Assembly: GCA_022821775.1 (NCBI GenBank)
Contig: JAJECY010000090.1
Span: 1 to 37,471 of the forward strand
Source of the DNA: Acidobacteriota bacterium
GTDB taxonomy: Bacteria; Acidobacteriota; Terriglobia; Versatilivoradales; Versatilivoraceae
Direction: 5' to 3'
Length of the DNA stretch: 37,471 bases
The position numbers and the translations under genes are program-made. The notes under the pieces were generated by a model. The model searched no databases, was not told where the DNA came from, and worked only from the letters and a program-made list of their open reading frames with translations. Shown here piece by piece: positions 8,079 to 15,318 of this stretch (position 1 is the stretch's first letter; every line of letters starts with the position of its first letter).

Positions 8079-9255
8079 AAGCGGCGGCCCGCCGGCGCGG
8101 CTGGCGGACCGGATCGGTTCCAAGGCCCTGGCGCTGGGGTTCGACAAGGTCGGCTTCAGCCGGGCCGTTCCACTGGGTTCCCGGAGCGGTCTGGAGAAGT
8201 GGCTGGAGTCGGGCCACCAGGCGGAGATGCACTGGATGAGCAGGAACGCCGCCAAGCGCCAGGACCCGTCCCTGATTCTGGCCGACGTCAGGACCGTTCT
8301 TTCGGTGGCCGTCAATTACTACCATCCCCTCGACCATTCCGAGAACCCGCGGCACGGCAAGATTTCGCGCTATGCCTGGGGCCTGGACTACCACCGCCTC
8401 TTGAGGGCTCGACTCAAGGAGCTGGCCGGATGGATTGCCGAGGCCCTGCCCCCGGCCAACGGGCTGTTCTATTCGGACACCGGTCCGGTGATGGACAAGG
8501 TCTGGGCACACAAGGCCGGCCTGGGGTGGATCGGCAAGCACTCGAACCTTGTCAGTCGGGATCGGGGATCGTGGCTGTTCCTGGGGGAGATCCTGCTGGA
8601 CCTGGAGCTCCCGGAAACCGGGGAGGGCGAAAATTTCTGCGGAAGCTGCCGGCGCTGCCTGGATGCCTGTCCCACAGGAGCGATCGTGGCTCCTTACGTG
8701 GTCGATTCCCGCCTGTGCATTTCCTACCTGACCATCGAGCTGCGAGGCCCCATACCCCTGGAGTTGCGGCCCCTGATCGGCGCCCGGATCTTCGGCTGCG
8801 ACGACTGCCTGGACGTCTGTCCCTGGAACCGGTTTGCCCAGCCCAGCCAGGAGAAAGACTTCTACCCCTCTCCCGGGAACCAGGCGCCGGTTCTGATGGA
8901 GCTGATGCGGATGAGCCCCCGGGAATTCTCCCAACGCTTTCGCCTCAGTCCGATCCGGCGCTGCGGCTATGCCGGATTTCTGCGAAACGTGGCCATCGCG
9001 CTGGGCAACAGCGGCCTCACGGAGGCCGTCCCCTCGTTGACGGTCGCACTTCATCACCCGGAGAGCCTGGTCAGGCGCCACGGGGCCTGGGGCCTGGGCC
9101 GTGTCGGCGGCCGGGAGGCTCGAGCGGAGCTGCTGCAGGCGGTTGAGACCGAATCCGATCCATCCGTCAGAAGCGAAATCCGGCTGGCCCTGGACAGCCT
9201 GCAGTTCAGGCATTCCCCCCCCCCAAGCACCGGGCCTCCGGCCTTCCTAGGCTAG
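8041..9255 (+). CDS. queG: Epoxyqueuosine reductase QueG
   Basis: A 404-residue cobalamin and iron-sulfur enzyme that reduces epoxyqueuosine to queuosine at tRNA position 34. Two ferredoxin-type [4Fe-4S] motifs are clear: FCGSCRRCLDACPTG (about residues 199-213) and FGCDDCLDVCPWN (about 251-263). The conserved GLGWIGKHSNLV and YFYPDQ-like upstream regions of the family are followed by C-terminal HEAT-like repeats (SLVRRHGAWGLGRVGG) that bind tRNA. ATG 8041 overlaps the end of xerC by 38 nt, and no better internal start is seen, so translation is probably coupled. It is the last gene of the dprA operon; a dispersed repeat begins 28 nt after its stop. tRNA-Asp(GUC), a Q-tRNA, is encoded in this window. 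Confidence 0.95.
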   Translation: MTRLTPELTPRAESGGPPARLADRIGSKALALGFDKVGFSRAVPLGSRSGLEKWLESGHQAEMHWMSRNAAKRQDPSLILADVRTVLSVAVNYYHPLDHSENPRHGKISRYAWGLDYHRLLRARLKELAGWIAEALPPANGLFYSDTGPVMDKVWAHKAGLGWIGKHSNLVSRDRGSWLFLGEILLDLELPETGEGENFCGSCRRCLDACPTGAIVAPYVVDSRLCISYLTIELRGPIPLELRPLIGARIFGCDDCLDVCPWNRFAQPSQEKDFYPSPGNQAPVLMELMRMSPREFSQRFRLSPIRRCGYAGFLRNVAIALGNSGLTEAVPSLTVALHHPESLVRRHGAWGLGRVGGREARAELLQAVETESDPSVRSEIRLALDSLQFRHSPPPSTGPPAFLG

Positions 9256-9283
9256 CCCAGCCCCCACCCTGCCGCGCAGATCA

Positions 9284-9449
9284 TTCGAAGAAAAACTGCC
9301 GATCGTCAAGAAAGACGAACCACCAATGAACACGAATAGACCCGAAGACTGTTGGACCGCTTTCAACCACAAGCGGCACCTAAATGCCTCTGCAATTTTC
9401 ATCTGATTCGTGTTGATTCGTGGTTCGTCGTTCCCCTACGTGGATAACC
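9284..9449 (-). repeat. Dispersed repeat copy A, at the 3' end of queG
   Basis: This segment matches 16293-16546 in reverse orientation in three blocks: (1) TTCGAAGAAAAAC, CGATCGTCAA (9300-9309) and AAAGACGAACCACC; (2) ACAAGCGGC at 9369-9377; (3) GATTCGTGGTTCG ... GGGGAACG-type sequence on the other strand, ending CGTGGATAACC at 9439-9449. Its ends also form an imperfect inverted repeat (GAACCACCAATGAACACGAAT against ATTCGTGTTGATTCGTGGTTC), so the transcript could fold into a long hairpin. No open frame of note lies inside. Strand is given relative to copy B. Confidence 0.7.
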
Positions 9450-9760
9450 CTTCTACAGGTTTCAGGCAAGTCCTGCCCCCCCCCACGACGGGCGGATCAT
9501 ACGAGAGTGAAACAGAGGTGCTTCAGAAGGGTGGAGAGTGAAGAGTGGTCAACGGAGGATTTCGGGAACCGGTACGTGCCTGACGACTTGGTTGCGTTTT
9601 TTGAACTGCTGCGCCGAGACCGACAAGTTGCTTAACGTTTGGGTCTAATCACTAGCCACTATTCACTGTTGTTTCAGAAAAGACCTGCCGATCCGGCCCG
9701 GATTGTATTTTCCCCTCTCTCGCCCCATAATGCTCCGACGCGCCAACCTGGAGGCCAATC
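9450..9760. other. Intergenic region between queG repeat and glycerate kinase
   Basis: I see no convincing gene here. A short plus-strand frame ending at 9635 (last residues LLRRDRQVA) begins inside the repeat and has no recognisable start or family. An imperfect inverted pair AGTGAAGAGTGG (9537-9548) and CCACTATTCACT (9656-9667) brackets it. The glycerate kinase ribosome site TGGAGG lies at 9748-9753. Confidence 0.5.
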
Positions 9761-10924
9761 ATGTCTTCTTCCAAAAATTCTCTGCGCATCCTGGTGGCTC
9801 CCAACGCTTTCAAGGAGAGCCTGTCGGCCATGGATGCGGCGGCAGCCATCTCCCGGGGGCTTCTCAAGGTTCTTCCCAAGGCCAGAATCACGCAACTGCC
9901 CATCGCCGACGGCGGAGACGGAACGCTGGAAGCCGTGGTCGAGGGCACCCATGGAAAAATCTTCCGGGCGCGGGTCCTGGATCCTCTGGGAAAGAAGATT
10001 TTCGCCGAATATGGACTGACGGGGGACGGGAAGACCGCCGTGATCGAAATGTCGCGGGCATCGGGCCTGGCCCTGGTTCCGCCCTCACGGCGCAATCCCA
10101 TGCTGAGCACCAGCTACGGCACCGGACAGTTGATCAAGGCCGCACTCAAGCGCGGGGTAAAGGACATCATCCTGGGCATCGGGGGGAGCGCCACCGTCGA
10201 TGGGGGAATCGGCGCCTTGCAGGCGCTGGGAATCGAGTTTCTCGATCGTCGAGGCAGGCCGGTCGGTTGGGGCGGCAACGGCCTGAAGTCGATCGCTCGA
10301 ATCGACCTGAGCAGGATCAACCCCCGGCTCAAGCGAGCACGCATACTGGTGGCCTGCGACGTGGACAATCCCCTGGTCGGCCCCAGGGGATCGGCGGCCG
10401 TGTTCGGTCCCCAAAAGGGAGCCACCCCGGGCATGGTTCGAAAGCTGGATCAATTCCTGGGCAGGTTGGGCCGGCTCATTCAGGAGACGACAGGCCGGGA
10501 TGTCTCCCAGGTGGCCGGCAGCGGCGCGGCGGGCGGGATTGCCGGGGGGTTCATGGGACTGCTGGGCGCCCGGCTGAGTCCCGGAAGCGACCTGGTATTC
10601 GACCTGCTCGAGGTCGAAGAGCAGGTGAAGAGAGCAGACCTCGTCTTTACGGGAGAGGGTCAGATCGACTTTCAGACCCCCTTCGGCAAGGGACCCGGAA
10701 TGCTGGCCAAGATTGCCAAGGAAAACGGAGTGCCCGTGATCGGCATTGCCGGAAGCGTGGCCGGCGACGTGGGTGGCTTGTTTGACCAGGGATTCACCGC
10801 TCTTTTCAGCATCGTCGCCTCGCCTCTGACGATCGAGGCAGCCATCCAGAAGGCGGACCAACTCCTGGAAGCCCAGTCGGAGCAGGTGGCCCGGCTCCTC
10901 CGTTTCGGCCTGGATTCAGCTTGA
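9761..10924 (+). CDS. Glycerate kinase (GarK/GlxK family)
   Basis: A 387-residue member of the glycerate kinase family that phosphorylates D-glycerate (usually to 2-phosphoglycerate) with ATP. Family signatures are APNAFKESLSA at the N-terminus, IADGGDGTLEA near residue 50, the glycine-rich GIGGSATVDGGIGALQALG near residue 135, CDVDNPLVGPRGSA, and FTGEGQIDFQTPFGKGP near residue 295. ATG 9761 has TGGAGG upstream at good spacing. The gene stands alone, with a repeat-rich region before it and a convergent small-membrane-protein operon 11 nt after it. It probably feeds photorespiratory-like or glyoxylate-derived glycerate into glycolysis, but no pathway neighbour confirms this. Confidence 0.93.
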   Translation: MSSSKNSLRILVAPNAFKESLSAMDAAAAISRGLLKVLPKARITQLPIADGGDGTLEAVVEGTHGKIFRARVLDPLGKKIFAEYGLTGDGKTAVIEMSRASGLALVPPSRRNPMLSTSYGTGQLIKAALKRGVKDIILGIGGSATVDGGIGALQALGIEFLDRRGRPVGWGGNGLKSIARIDLSRINPRLKRARILVACDVDNPLVGPRGSAAVFGPQKGATPGMVRKLDQFLGRLGRLIQETTGRDVSQVAGSGAAGGIAGGFMGLLGARLSPGSDLVFDLLEVEEQVKRADLVFTGEGQIDFQTPFGKGPGMLAKIAKENGVPVIGIAGSVAGDVGGLFDQGFTALFSIVASPLTIEAAIQKADQLLEAQSEQVARLLRFGLDSA

Positions 10925-10935
10925 TTTTCCGGGAT

Positions 10936-11112
10936 TCAGCGTGGAAAGGGAGCCATCAGCCACCCCAGCCCCAGGGAGACCACCAAAAAGATCACGAAGA
11001 CGAAAATGCCGTAACGCAGCCGCTCGCGGGGAGTCTCCTTGCTGCTGAGGGCAAAGACGGTCGACACGCAGAAGGCGAAAATCACCAATGCCGTAAAATG
11101 CGAAAGCACCAT
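10936..11112 (-). CDS. Small two-helix membrane protein, unknown function
   Basis: A 58-residue protein from ATG 11112, starting MVLSHFTALVIFAFCVSTVF and ending GWLMAPFPR. Two hydrophobic segments (about residues 5-22 and 36-52) are joined by a short charged loop SSKETPRERLR. It starts one base after the stop of the upstream membrane-protein gene (TGATATG), so the two are translationally coupled. Only 11 nt separate its stop from that of the convergent glycerate kinase. I do not recognise a family. Operon position suggests it works with the protein at 11114-11491. Confidence 0.7.
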   Translation of the reverse strand: MVLSHFTALVIFAFCVSTVFALSSKETPRERLRYGIFVFVIFLVVSLGLGWLMAPFPR

Positions 11113-11113
11113 A

Positions 11114-11491
11114 TCAGCGTTTTCGGCCCACGGCGATGTCGTAGGCGTTGAGAGCGGCCACCAGGTTGAGCAGCCCGGCCACGGCCAGATAGGTGGTCCC
11201 GTAGTCGAACGACTGGTTCTCCAGGTTACCGGCGCCGTAGCCCCAGAACTTGGCCAGAAAATAAAGAAGTCCGATTCCGAGGTCGGCAAAGAGAAAAACA
11301 AATTCGATAAACTGCTCGGCGGCCAGCGTATGCAGCTTCCCCCCCAGGCTCAGCCCCAGGCCGAACAACAACAGGATGGGAAAGGCAAACAGAAGGGAGC
11401 GCACCCACTTCCCCAGAATCAGGTGTCCCAGCCCCGGAAAGAAGAACCCCCCAAGACCGATCAGCATTGCTTGAATGGACCTGGATTCCAT
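11114..11491 (-). CDS. Integral membrane protein, DUF6677-like
   Basis: A 125-residue protein with about four hydrophobic segments. The N-terminal GGFFFPGLGHLILGKW resembles the small TM2/DUF6677-type proteins seen near yggS in acidobacterial genomes (family name from memory; moderate certainty). The last segment ends LNAYDIAVGRKR. It lies 14 nt after yggS and one base before the 58-residue gene, giving an operon yggS-this-small protein. There are no catalytic residues I can point to, and function is unknown. Confidence 0.75.
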   Translation of the reverse strand: MESRSIQAMLIGLGGFFFPGLGHLILGKWVRSLLFAFPILLLFGLGLSLGGKLHTLAAEQFIEFVFLFADLGIGLLYFLAKFWGYGAGNLENQSFDYGTTYLAVAGLLNLVAALNAYDIAVGRKR

Positions 11492-11505
11492 CGGTCAACA
11501 TTCCT

Positions 11506-12204
11506 TCAGGCCGGCGGGCGTCGCCCGAAGATGGCCGTGCCTACCCGAACCATGGTGGAACCTTCCTCAATGGCCACGGGAAAATCGTGGCTCATTCCCA
11601 TGGACAAGACCTGCATGCGTACCTTCGGAAGTTGAAGGCTCGCCAGCCGATCAAACCACTGCCTCAACCGCCGAAAATAGGGCCTCACGGCTTCGCCATC
11701 TTCCAGGTAGGGGGGAATGGCCATCAGTCCCTGAACCGAGATGAAGTCCAGGTCGACCAGTCGCCCGGCCATCTCTTCCAGCTCTTCTTCCGCCACGCCG
11801 GCCTTTTGCGGCTCTCTTCCGATATTGACCTGGATCAGCACCGAGACTCTCTTGCCCAGTCTGGCCGACGACCGATCGATCCGCCTGGCCAGATCGAGGC
11901 TGTCCACGGTCTGGACCCAATCGAAGGTGGCCACGGCGCGATTGACCTTGTTCTTCTGGAGTGGGCCGATCAAATGATATTCGAAATCCAGCCCTGCCAA
12001 TTGGTCCTTCTTCGATTGGGCCTCCTGAACACGATTCTCGCCCAGGCAATCAACGCCGGCCGCAAGCGACTGACGGATCCGGTCGGCACCCACCAACTTG
12101 GACACTGCCATCAGCCGCACCGTCTCCGGGCGGCGGCCCGATTTCAGCGCCGCTTCGGCAACCGCCTCCATTACCCGCTGGACATTTCCAGCGATGGCGC
12201 CCAT
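11506..12204 (-). CDS. YggS/PROSC family pyridoxal-5'-phosphate homeostasis protein
   Basis: A 232-residue fold-type III PLP-binding protein that buffers cellular PLP and has no known catalytic activity. Marks are VRLMAVSKLV with the PLP lysine, CLGENRVQEAQ, FEYHLIGPLQKNKV, VLIQVNIGREPQKAG, SMGMSHDFPVAIEEG and the phosphate-site VRVGTAIFG. ATG 12204 (MGAIAGNVQRV) gives the normal family length. The frame remains open to 12300, but the extra residues look non-coding. It leads the minus-strand operon with two small membrane proteins and is divergent from tmk. Confidence 0.95.
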   Translation of the reverse strand: MGAIAGNVQRVMEAVAEAALKSGRRPETVRLMAVSKLVGADRIRQSLAAGVDCLGENRVQEAQSKKDQLAGLDFEYHLIGPLQKNKVNRAVATFDWVQTVDSLDLARRIDRSSARLGKRVSVLIQVNIGREPQKAGVAEEELEEMAGRLVDLDFISVQGLMAIPPYLEDGEAVRPYFRRLRQWFDRLASLQLPKVRMQVLSMGMSHDFPVAIEEGSTMVRVGTAIFGRRPPA

Positions 12205-12452
12205 CCGCCTAATGCTCCCGCAAAACCGAATCCCCGACCCGGGGAATGCTTCGCCCGGCGATTCCCGAGCCCCGCTGACCAGCCGACCCCGCAGCTTCAA
12301 AAAGGGGCCATCTTACCTCAAGTCCCGGCCGATTTTCAAACGTCCCGACAAGTGGGAGGGCACCGGGGTGCGCGCCTTGTTGGAGCCTTCGGATATGTGC
12401 TATTTTGCCAAGGGTCCCGGCCCCGGGGTCGGGCCTGAACCCCGGTATCTCC

Positions 12453-13097
12453 ATGCCTCCATTCATTTCCTTCGAGGGATTGGACGGCTGCGGCAAGACC
12501 ACTCAAGTGAAGCTGCTGGCCGATTACCTGACCCAACGCGACATCCAGGTGGCCCTACTGCGGGAACCCGGCGGAACTCCGGTGGGAGAATCCATCCGGA
12601 CGCTGTTGCTCAGCTCCCGAAATCGGGGGTTGCTGCCCTTGAGCGAGTTGCTGCTCTACTACGCGGCCCGCAACCAGAACCTCCACCGGCAGATCGTTCC
12701 GGCTCAGGCCGAGGGAAAGTGGGTCTTGTGCGACCGTTTCGCGGATGCCAGCGCCGCCTACCAGGGATACGGGCGTGGACTGGATCTCTCGTTGGTTGAG
12801 ACTCTCGATCACATGGTAAACGGCGGCAGGAAGCCGGACCTCACGCTCCTGATCGACATCGAGCCCGCTCTCTCCCTGGCCCGCGCCAGGGACAGGAACC
12901 GTCGAACGGGGCTGGACGAAGGCCGATTCGAGGCGGAGTCTCTGTCATTCTTCCATCGCGTCCGGCAAGGATACCTGCAGATTGCAGCGCGGGAGCCCAG
13001 CCGGGTCCGGGTGCTGAACGGAAGCCGGACCATCGAAGAGTTGCACCAGGAAGTCCTGGGGTTGATCTCGACCTTTCTTCCAGGGGGACAGGTCTGA
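12453..13097 (+). CDS. tmk: Thymidylate kinase
   Basis: A 214-residue dTMP kinase making dTDP for DNA synthesis. The P-loop FEGLDGCGKTTQ is at residues 7-18. The DR(Y/F) motif is CDRFADASAAYQGYGRGL, and the LID region near residue 150 contains ARARDRNRRTG. ATG 12453 gives the standard N-terminus; an upstream ATG at 12405 would add 16 Pro/Gly-rich residues unlike the family. The stop overlaps the start of holB by one base, so the two are coupled, an arrangement also known in Bacillus and other phyla. Confidence 0.96.
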   Translation: MPPFISFEGLDGCGKTTQVKLLADYLTQRDIQVALLREPGGTPVGESIRTLLLSSRNRGLLPLSELLLYYAARNQNLHRQIVPAQAEGKWVLCDRFADASAAYQGYGRGLDLSLVETLDHMVNGGRKPDLTLLIDIEPALSLARARDRNRRTGLDEGRFEAESLSFFHRVRQGYLQIAAREPSRVRVLNGSRTIEELHQEVLGLISTFLPGGQV

Positions 13098-14101
13098 TGG
13101 GATGGAGTGAATTTCTGGGAAATGCCCCCGTTCGGGACCTGATGAGGCGAAGTCTTTCCGAAGGCCGTCTGCCCTCCTCGCTGCTCTTTGCAGGCATCGC
13201 GGGAATCGGCAAGGGGACCCTGGCCCACTTCCTGTCCAAGGCGGCCAATTGTCAGAAACTCGAGGATGACTTCTGCGACGACTGCGGGAGCTGCGGCAAG
13301 ATCGAGCAGCGGGTGCACCCCGACGTTCGAAGCTACGCTCCCGACGGGGCCTTCATCAAGATCGATCAGATGAGAGATCTGATTCGCGAGGTCTTTTTCA
13401 AACCCTTTGAAGGCCGGCGCCGCGTCTTTGTGATCGACCAGGCCCACCGGCTGCGCCTGGAAGCCGCCAACGCCATTCTCAAGACTCTGGAGGAACCGCC
13501 TGAGACCTCCCTCCTCATCCTGGTGACCGATGCGCCCAACGACCTTCCCGGCACCCTGCGGTCCCGCTGCCAGCGCATCCAGTTCTATCCCTTCTCTCCG
13601 GCCGAGCTGGAAAGCATCCTGCGGCAACGATCGATCCATCCGGCCCAGGATCTTCCCCTGGTGGGACGGATTTCCCGGGGCAGCCTGGGAAGCGCCTTGA
13701 ACCTGGACCTGCAGCAGTACAGGAAAGCCCGCGGAGAAATGGTGGAGGCCATCCGGGCCTGTGCCGGAGCCTTCTCCTATCACCGGGCTTTGCAAGTCAT
13801 CGAGCCTCTGGCCTCGCCCAGGCAAAAGGATCAATTCGAGTTCAAGACGGGTGTGCTGTACGACCTGCTGCGCGACCTGCTGCTGATTCAGTTGGGCGCG
13901 CCCGGCGACAACCTCACCAATATCGATCTGCAATCGGAGTTGTCCGAAATCGGCTCCGCCCTGACTTTCAGGCAGATTGTCGATGCCGTCGGCTCTCTCG
14001 ACCACCTGACGAAGGGACTGGGGCGCAATCTCAACAAGTCGCTGGCTCTGGACCGATTTCTTTTCCGACTGAGCGGCGTGCGCGCCACGCCCCCAACCTG
14101 A
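13097..14101 (+). CDS. holB: DNA polymerase III clamp-loader delta' subunit
   Basis: A 334-residue AAA+ clamp-loader protein. Its P-loop-like segment is LFAGIAGIGKGTLA, where Gly replaces the Thr/Ser normally following GK, consistent with delta' proteins that do not hydrolyse ATP. A zinc module CQ...FCDDCGSCGK (about residues 52-66) follows. VFVIDQAHRLRLEAANAILKTLEEPPE and the SRC motif of delta' (TLRSRCQRIQF) are present. It is coupled to tmk by a 1-nt overlap. It works with the tau/gamma and delta subunits, encoded elsewhere, to load the sliding clamp. Confidence 0.95.
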   Translation: MGWSEFLGNAPVRDLMRRSLSEGRLPSSLLFAGIAGIGKGTLAHFLSKAANCQKLEDDFCDDCGSCGKIEQRVHPDVRSYAPDGAFIKIDQMRDLIREVFFKPFEGRRRVFVIDQAHRLRLEAANAILKTLEEPPETSLLILVTDAPNDLPGTLRSRCQRIQFYPFSPAELESILRQRSIHPAQDLPLVGRISRGSLGSALNLDLQQYRKARGEMVEAIRACAGAFSYHRALQVIEPLASPRQKDQFEFKTGVLYDLLRDLLLIQLGAPGDNLTNIDLQSELSEIGSALTFRQIVDAVGSLDHLTKGLGRNLNKSLALDRFLFRLSGVRATPPT

Positions 14102-14110
14102 ACGCCGCCT

Positions 14111-14140
14111 CCTTGAGACTCCTTGAGACTCCTTGAGACT
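14111..14140. repeat. Three perfect 10-bp tandem repeats
   Basis: CCTTGAGACT occurs three times head to tail, 9 nt after the holB stop codon. With the preceding sequence it gives an 11th partial hint only. No function is visible; copy number could vary by slippage. Confidence 0.9.
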
Positions 14141-14422
14141 TGTGGCGAAATGTCCCCCATGCTAAACTAACCTCAATCTTGACGCTCACAGGCCACCTTG
14201 AAAAACCCCGCGGGTCAGCGCTGTGACACGGCCGTTGGCCGGCCAACAGGTTTCTTATCGTCCGTCCTGAAGTGATCGCAGGTTTCCGAGTCTCCATAGG
14301 TACGCGGAAGACTTGAGTTCTCTTGACAAGCGGCAGCAGTTGGGTGGGATACCTGGCGGCGGGGGCAATCGGCCTGCTGCGACCTTGCACACAATCCAGG
14401 CAAAGCGGGAGGAGGATTTTCC
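14141..14422. promoter_or_regulatory. hfq leader region with candidate promoter and a 14-bp palindrome
   Basis: No gene is seen between holB and hfq. TTGACA at 14323-14328 is a perfect -35; the best -10 after 17 nt is the weak GGGATA (14346-14351). A perfect palindrome GTTGGCCGGCCAAC spans 14234-14247. A strong ribosome site GGGAGGAGG lies at 14407-14415, seven bases before the hfq start. Confidence 0.35.
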
Positions 14423-14731
14423 ATGAATCGTCGGCTCATCCGTCCGTCGCTATCGGATATCAAAGACAAGATGACCGTGCGATCGCAGAAGAAGCGTCCG
14501 ACTCCTCCGGAACAGACCAATGCCGAAAGCTTCTACTACCTGAAGCAGATGCAGAACAGGACGCCCATGGTGCTGGTCTTCCACGACGGAGAACGGATGC
14601 AAGGGGTCATCGAGTGGTACGACCGCAACTGCATCAAGTTCAACCGCGACCCCAAACCCAATCTGCTGATCTTCAAACACGGCATCCGCTACATGTACAA
14701 GGAGGACGAGGACAAGTCCGCCGATGATTGA
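14423..14731 (+). CDS. hfq: Hfq-like RNA chaperone
   Basis: A 102-residue Sm-fold protein. The Hfq core runs from about residue 33: ESFYYLKQMQNRTPM (helix), VLVFHDGERMQGVIEWYDRN (Sm1) and LLIFKHGIRYMYK (Sm2, in place of the usual YKHAI). Hfq rings pair small RNAs with mRNAs. An N-terminal extension of about 32 basic residues, SQKKRPTPPEQ, precedes the core, and a short acidic tail EDEDKSADD ends it. ATG 14423 is fixed by GGGAGGAGG seven bases upstream. Compared by eye with E. coli, Lys56/His57 are kept, but the positions of Gln8 and Phe42 and the arginine-rich rim differ. Confidence 0.88.
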   Translation: MNRRLIRPSLSDIKDKMTVRSQKKRPTPPEQTNAESFYYLKQMQNRTPMVLVFHDGERMQGVIEWYDRNCIKFNRDPKPNLLIFKHGIRYMYKEDEDKSADD

Positions 14732-14799
14732 GATCGGCAGTCGAACCTCAATGCCTCATTGATCCAACCCACTCCCGGACTGCGAAAGGAAGTTTCCCC

Positions 14800-15318
14800 A
14801 TGAAAAAGCTTGGATTGTGCGTTGCGCTGCTCTGCACCCTGACGGCGCTGACTCTGTCCCACCCCCATATCCGCAAGACCGTAGGCGCTTCAGCCGAGGG
14901 CGTTCAACTCAAGTTGAGCTACTTCACCCTCCCCTACAACGCGGAGCACATGGCTGGCGTAAAGGAGGGGTTTGTCTTCCATTGCGGCCGCGCCACCCTG
15001 GAGATCAGTGGAGCAGTCGAGAGCGCGGGAGTGACGGTGTCAACCGGGCAATACGATCTCCGGGCCAAAGCCGTGACCGCCGACAAGTGGACCCTGCTGC
15101 TCATTCCCAAGGCTGCCGAGGGCTCCGCAGGCCAGCAGGGCTCAAGCCGCCAAATCTCTCTGGAGAGTCGATCGGCCAAGGGACAACTTGAGGCACACCA
15201 CCTGAATCTGGACTTGACCAGCGGGCACGGAGACACCCACGGCAAACTGATTCTCTCGGTGGCGTTCGGACCCAGAACGGTCGAGGGAATCCTCTCTCTT
15301 CCGACTCCGGACGCCTGA
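14800..15318 (+). CDS. Secreted protein, DUF2911-like
   Basis: A 172-residue protein with a signal peptide (MKKLGLCVALLCTLTALTLS). The mature part is beta-rich. Its GQYDLRAKAVTADKWTLLLIP resembles the core of DUF2911 proteins, which have a 'yields x, gives fit for work' strand pair with a Trp-Thr signature; this is a weak match made by eye. ATG 14800 has AAGGA at 14786-14790. Its TGA overlaps the ATG of the following isocitrate-lyase family gene by one base, so both products are made together. Function unknown; export to the periplasm or surface is inferred. Confidence 0.7.
   Translation: MKKLGLCVALLCTLTALTLSHPHIRKTVGASAEGVQLKLSYFTLPYNAEHMAGVKEGFVFHCGRATLEISGAVESAGVTVSTGQYDLRAKAVTADKWTLLLIPKAAEGSAGQQGSSRQISLESRSAKGQLEAHHLNLDLTSGHGDTHGKLILSVAFGPRTVEGILSLPTPDA

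Noticed and set aside
8014-9213. A minus-strand frame of 399 codons opposite queG
   Set aside because: queG has both iron-sulfur motifs; the antisense frame shows only Gln/Pro/Gly-rich low-information sequence.
9420-9635. A possible 71-residue gene after queG
   Set aside because: It starts inside the dispersed repeat and has no ribosome site or recognisable family. It may be a remnant but cannot be supported.
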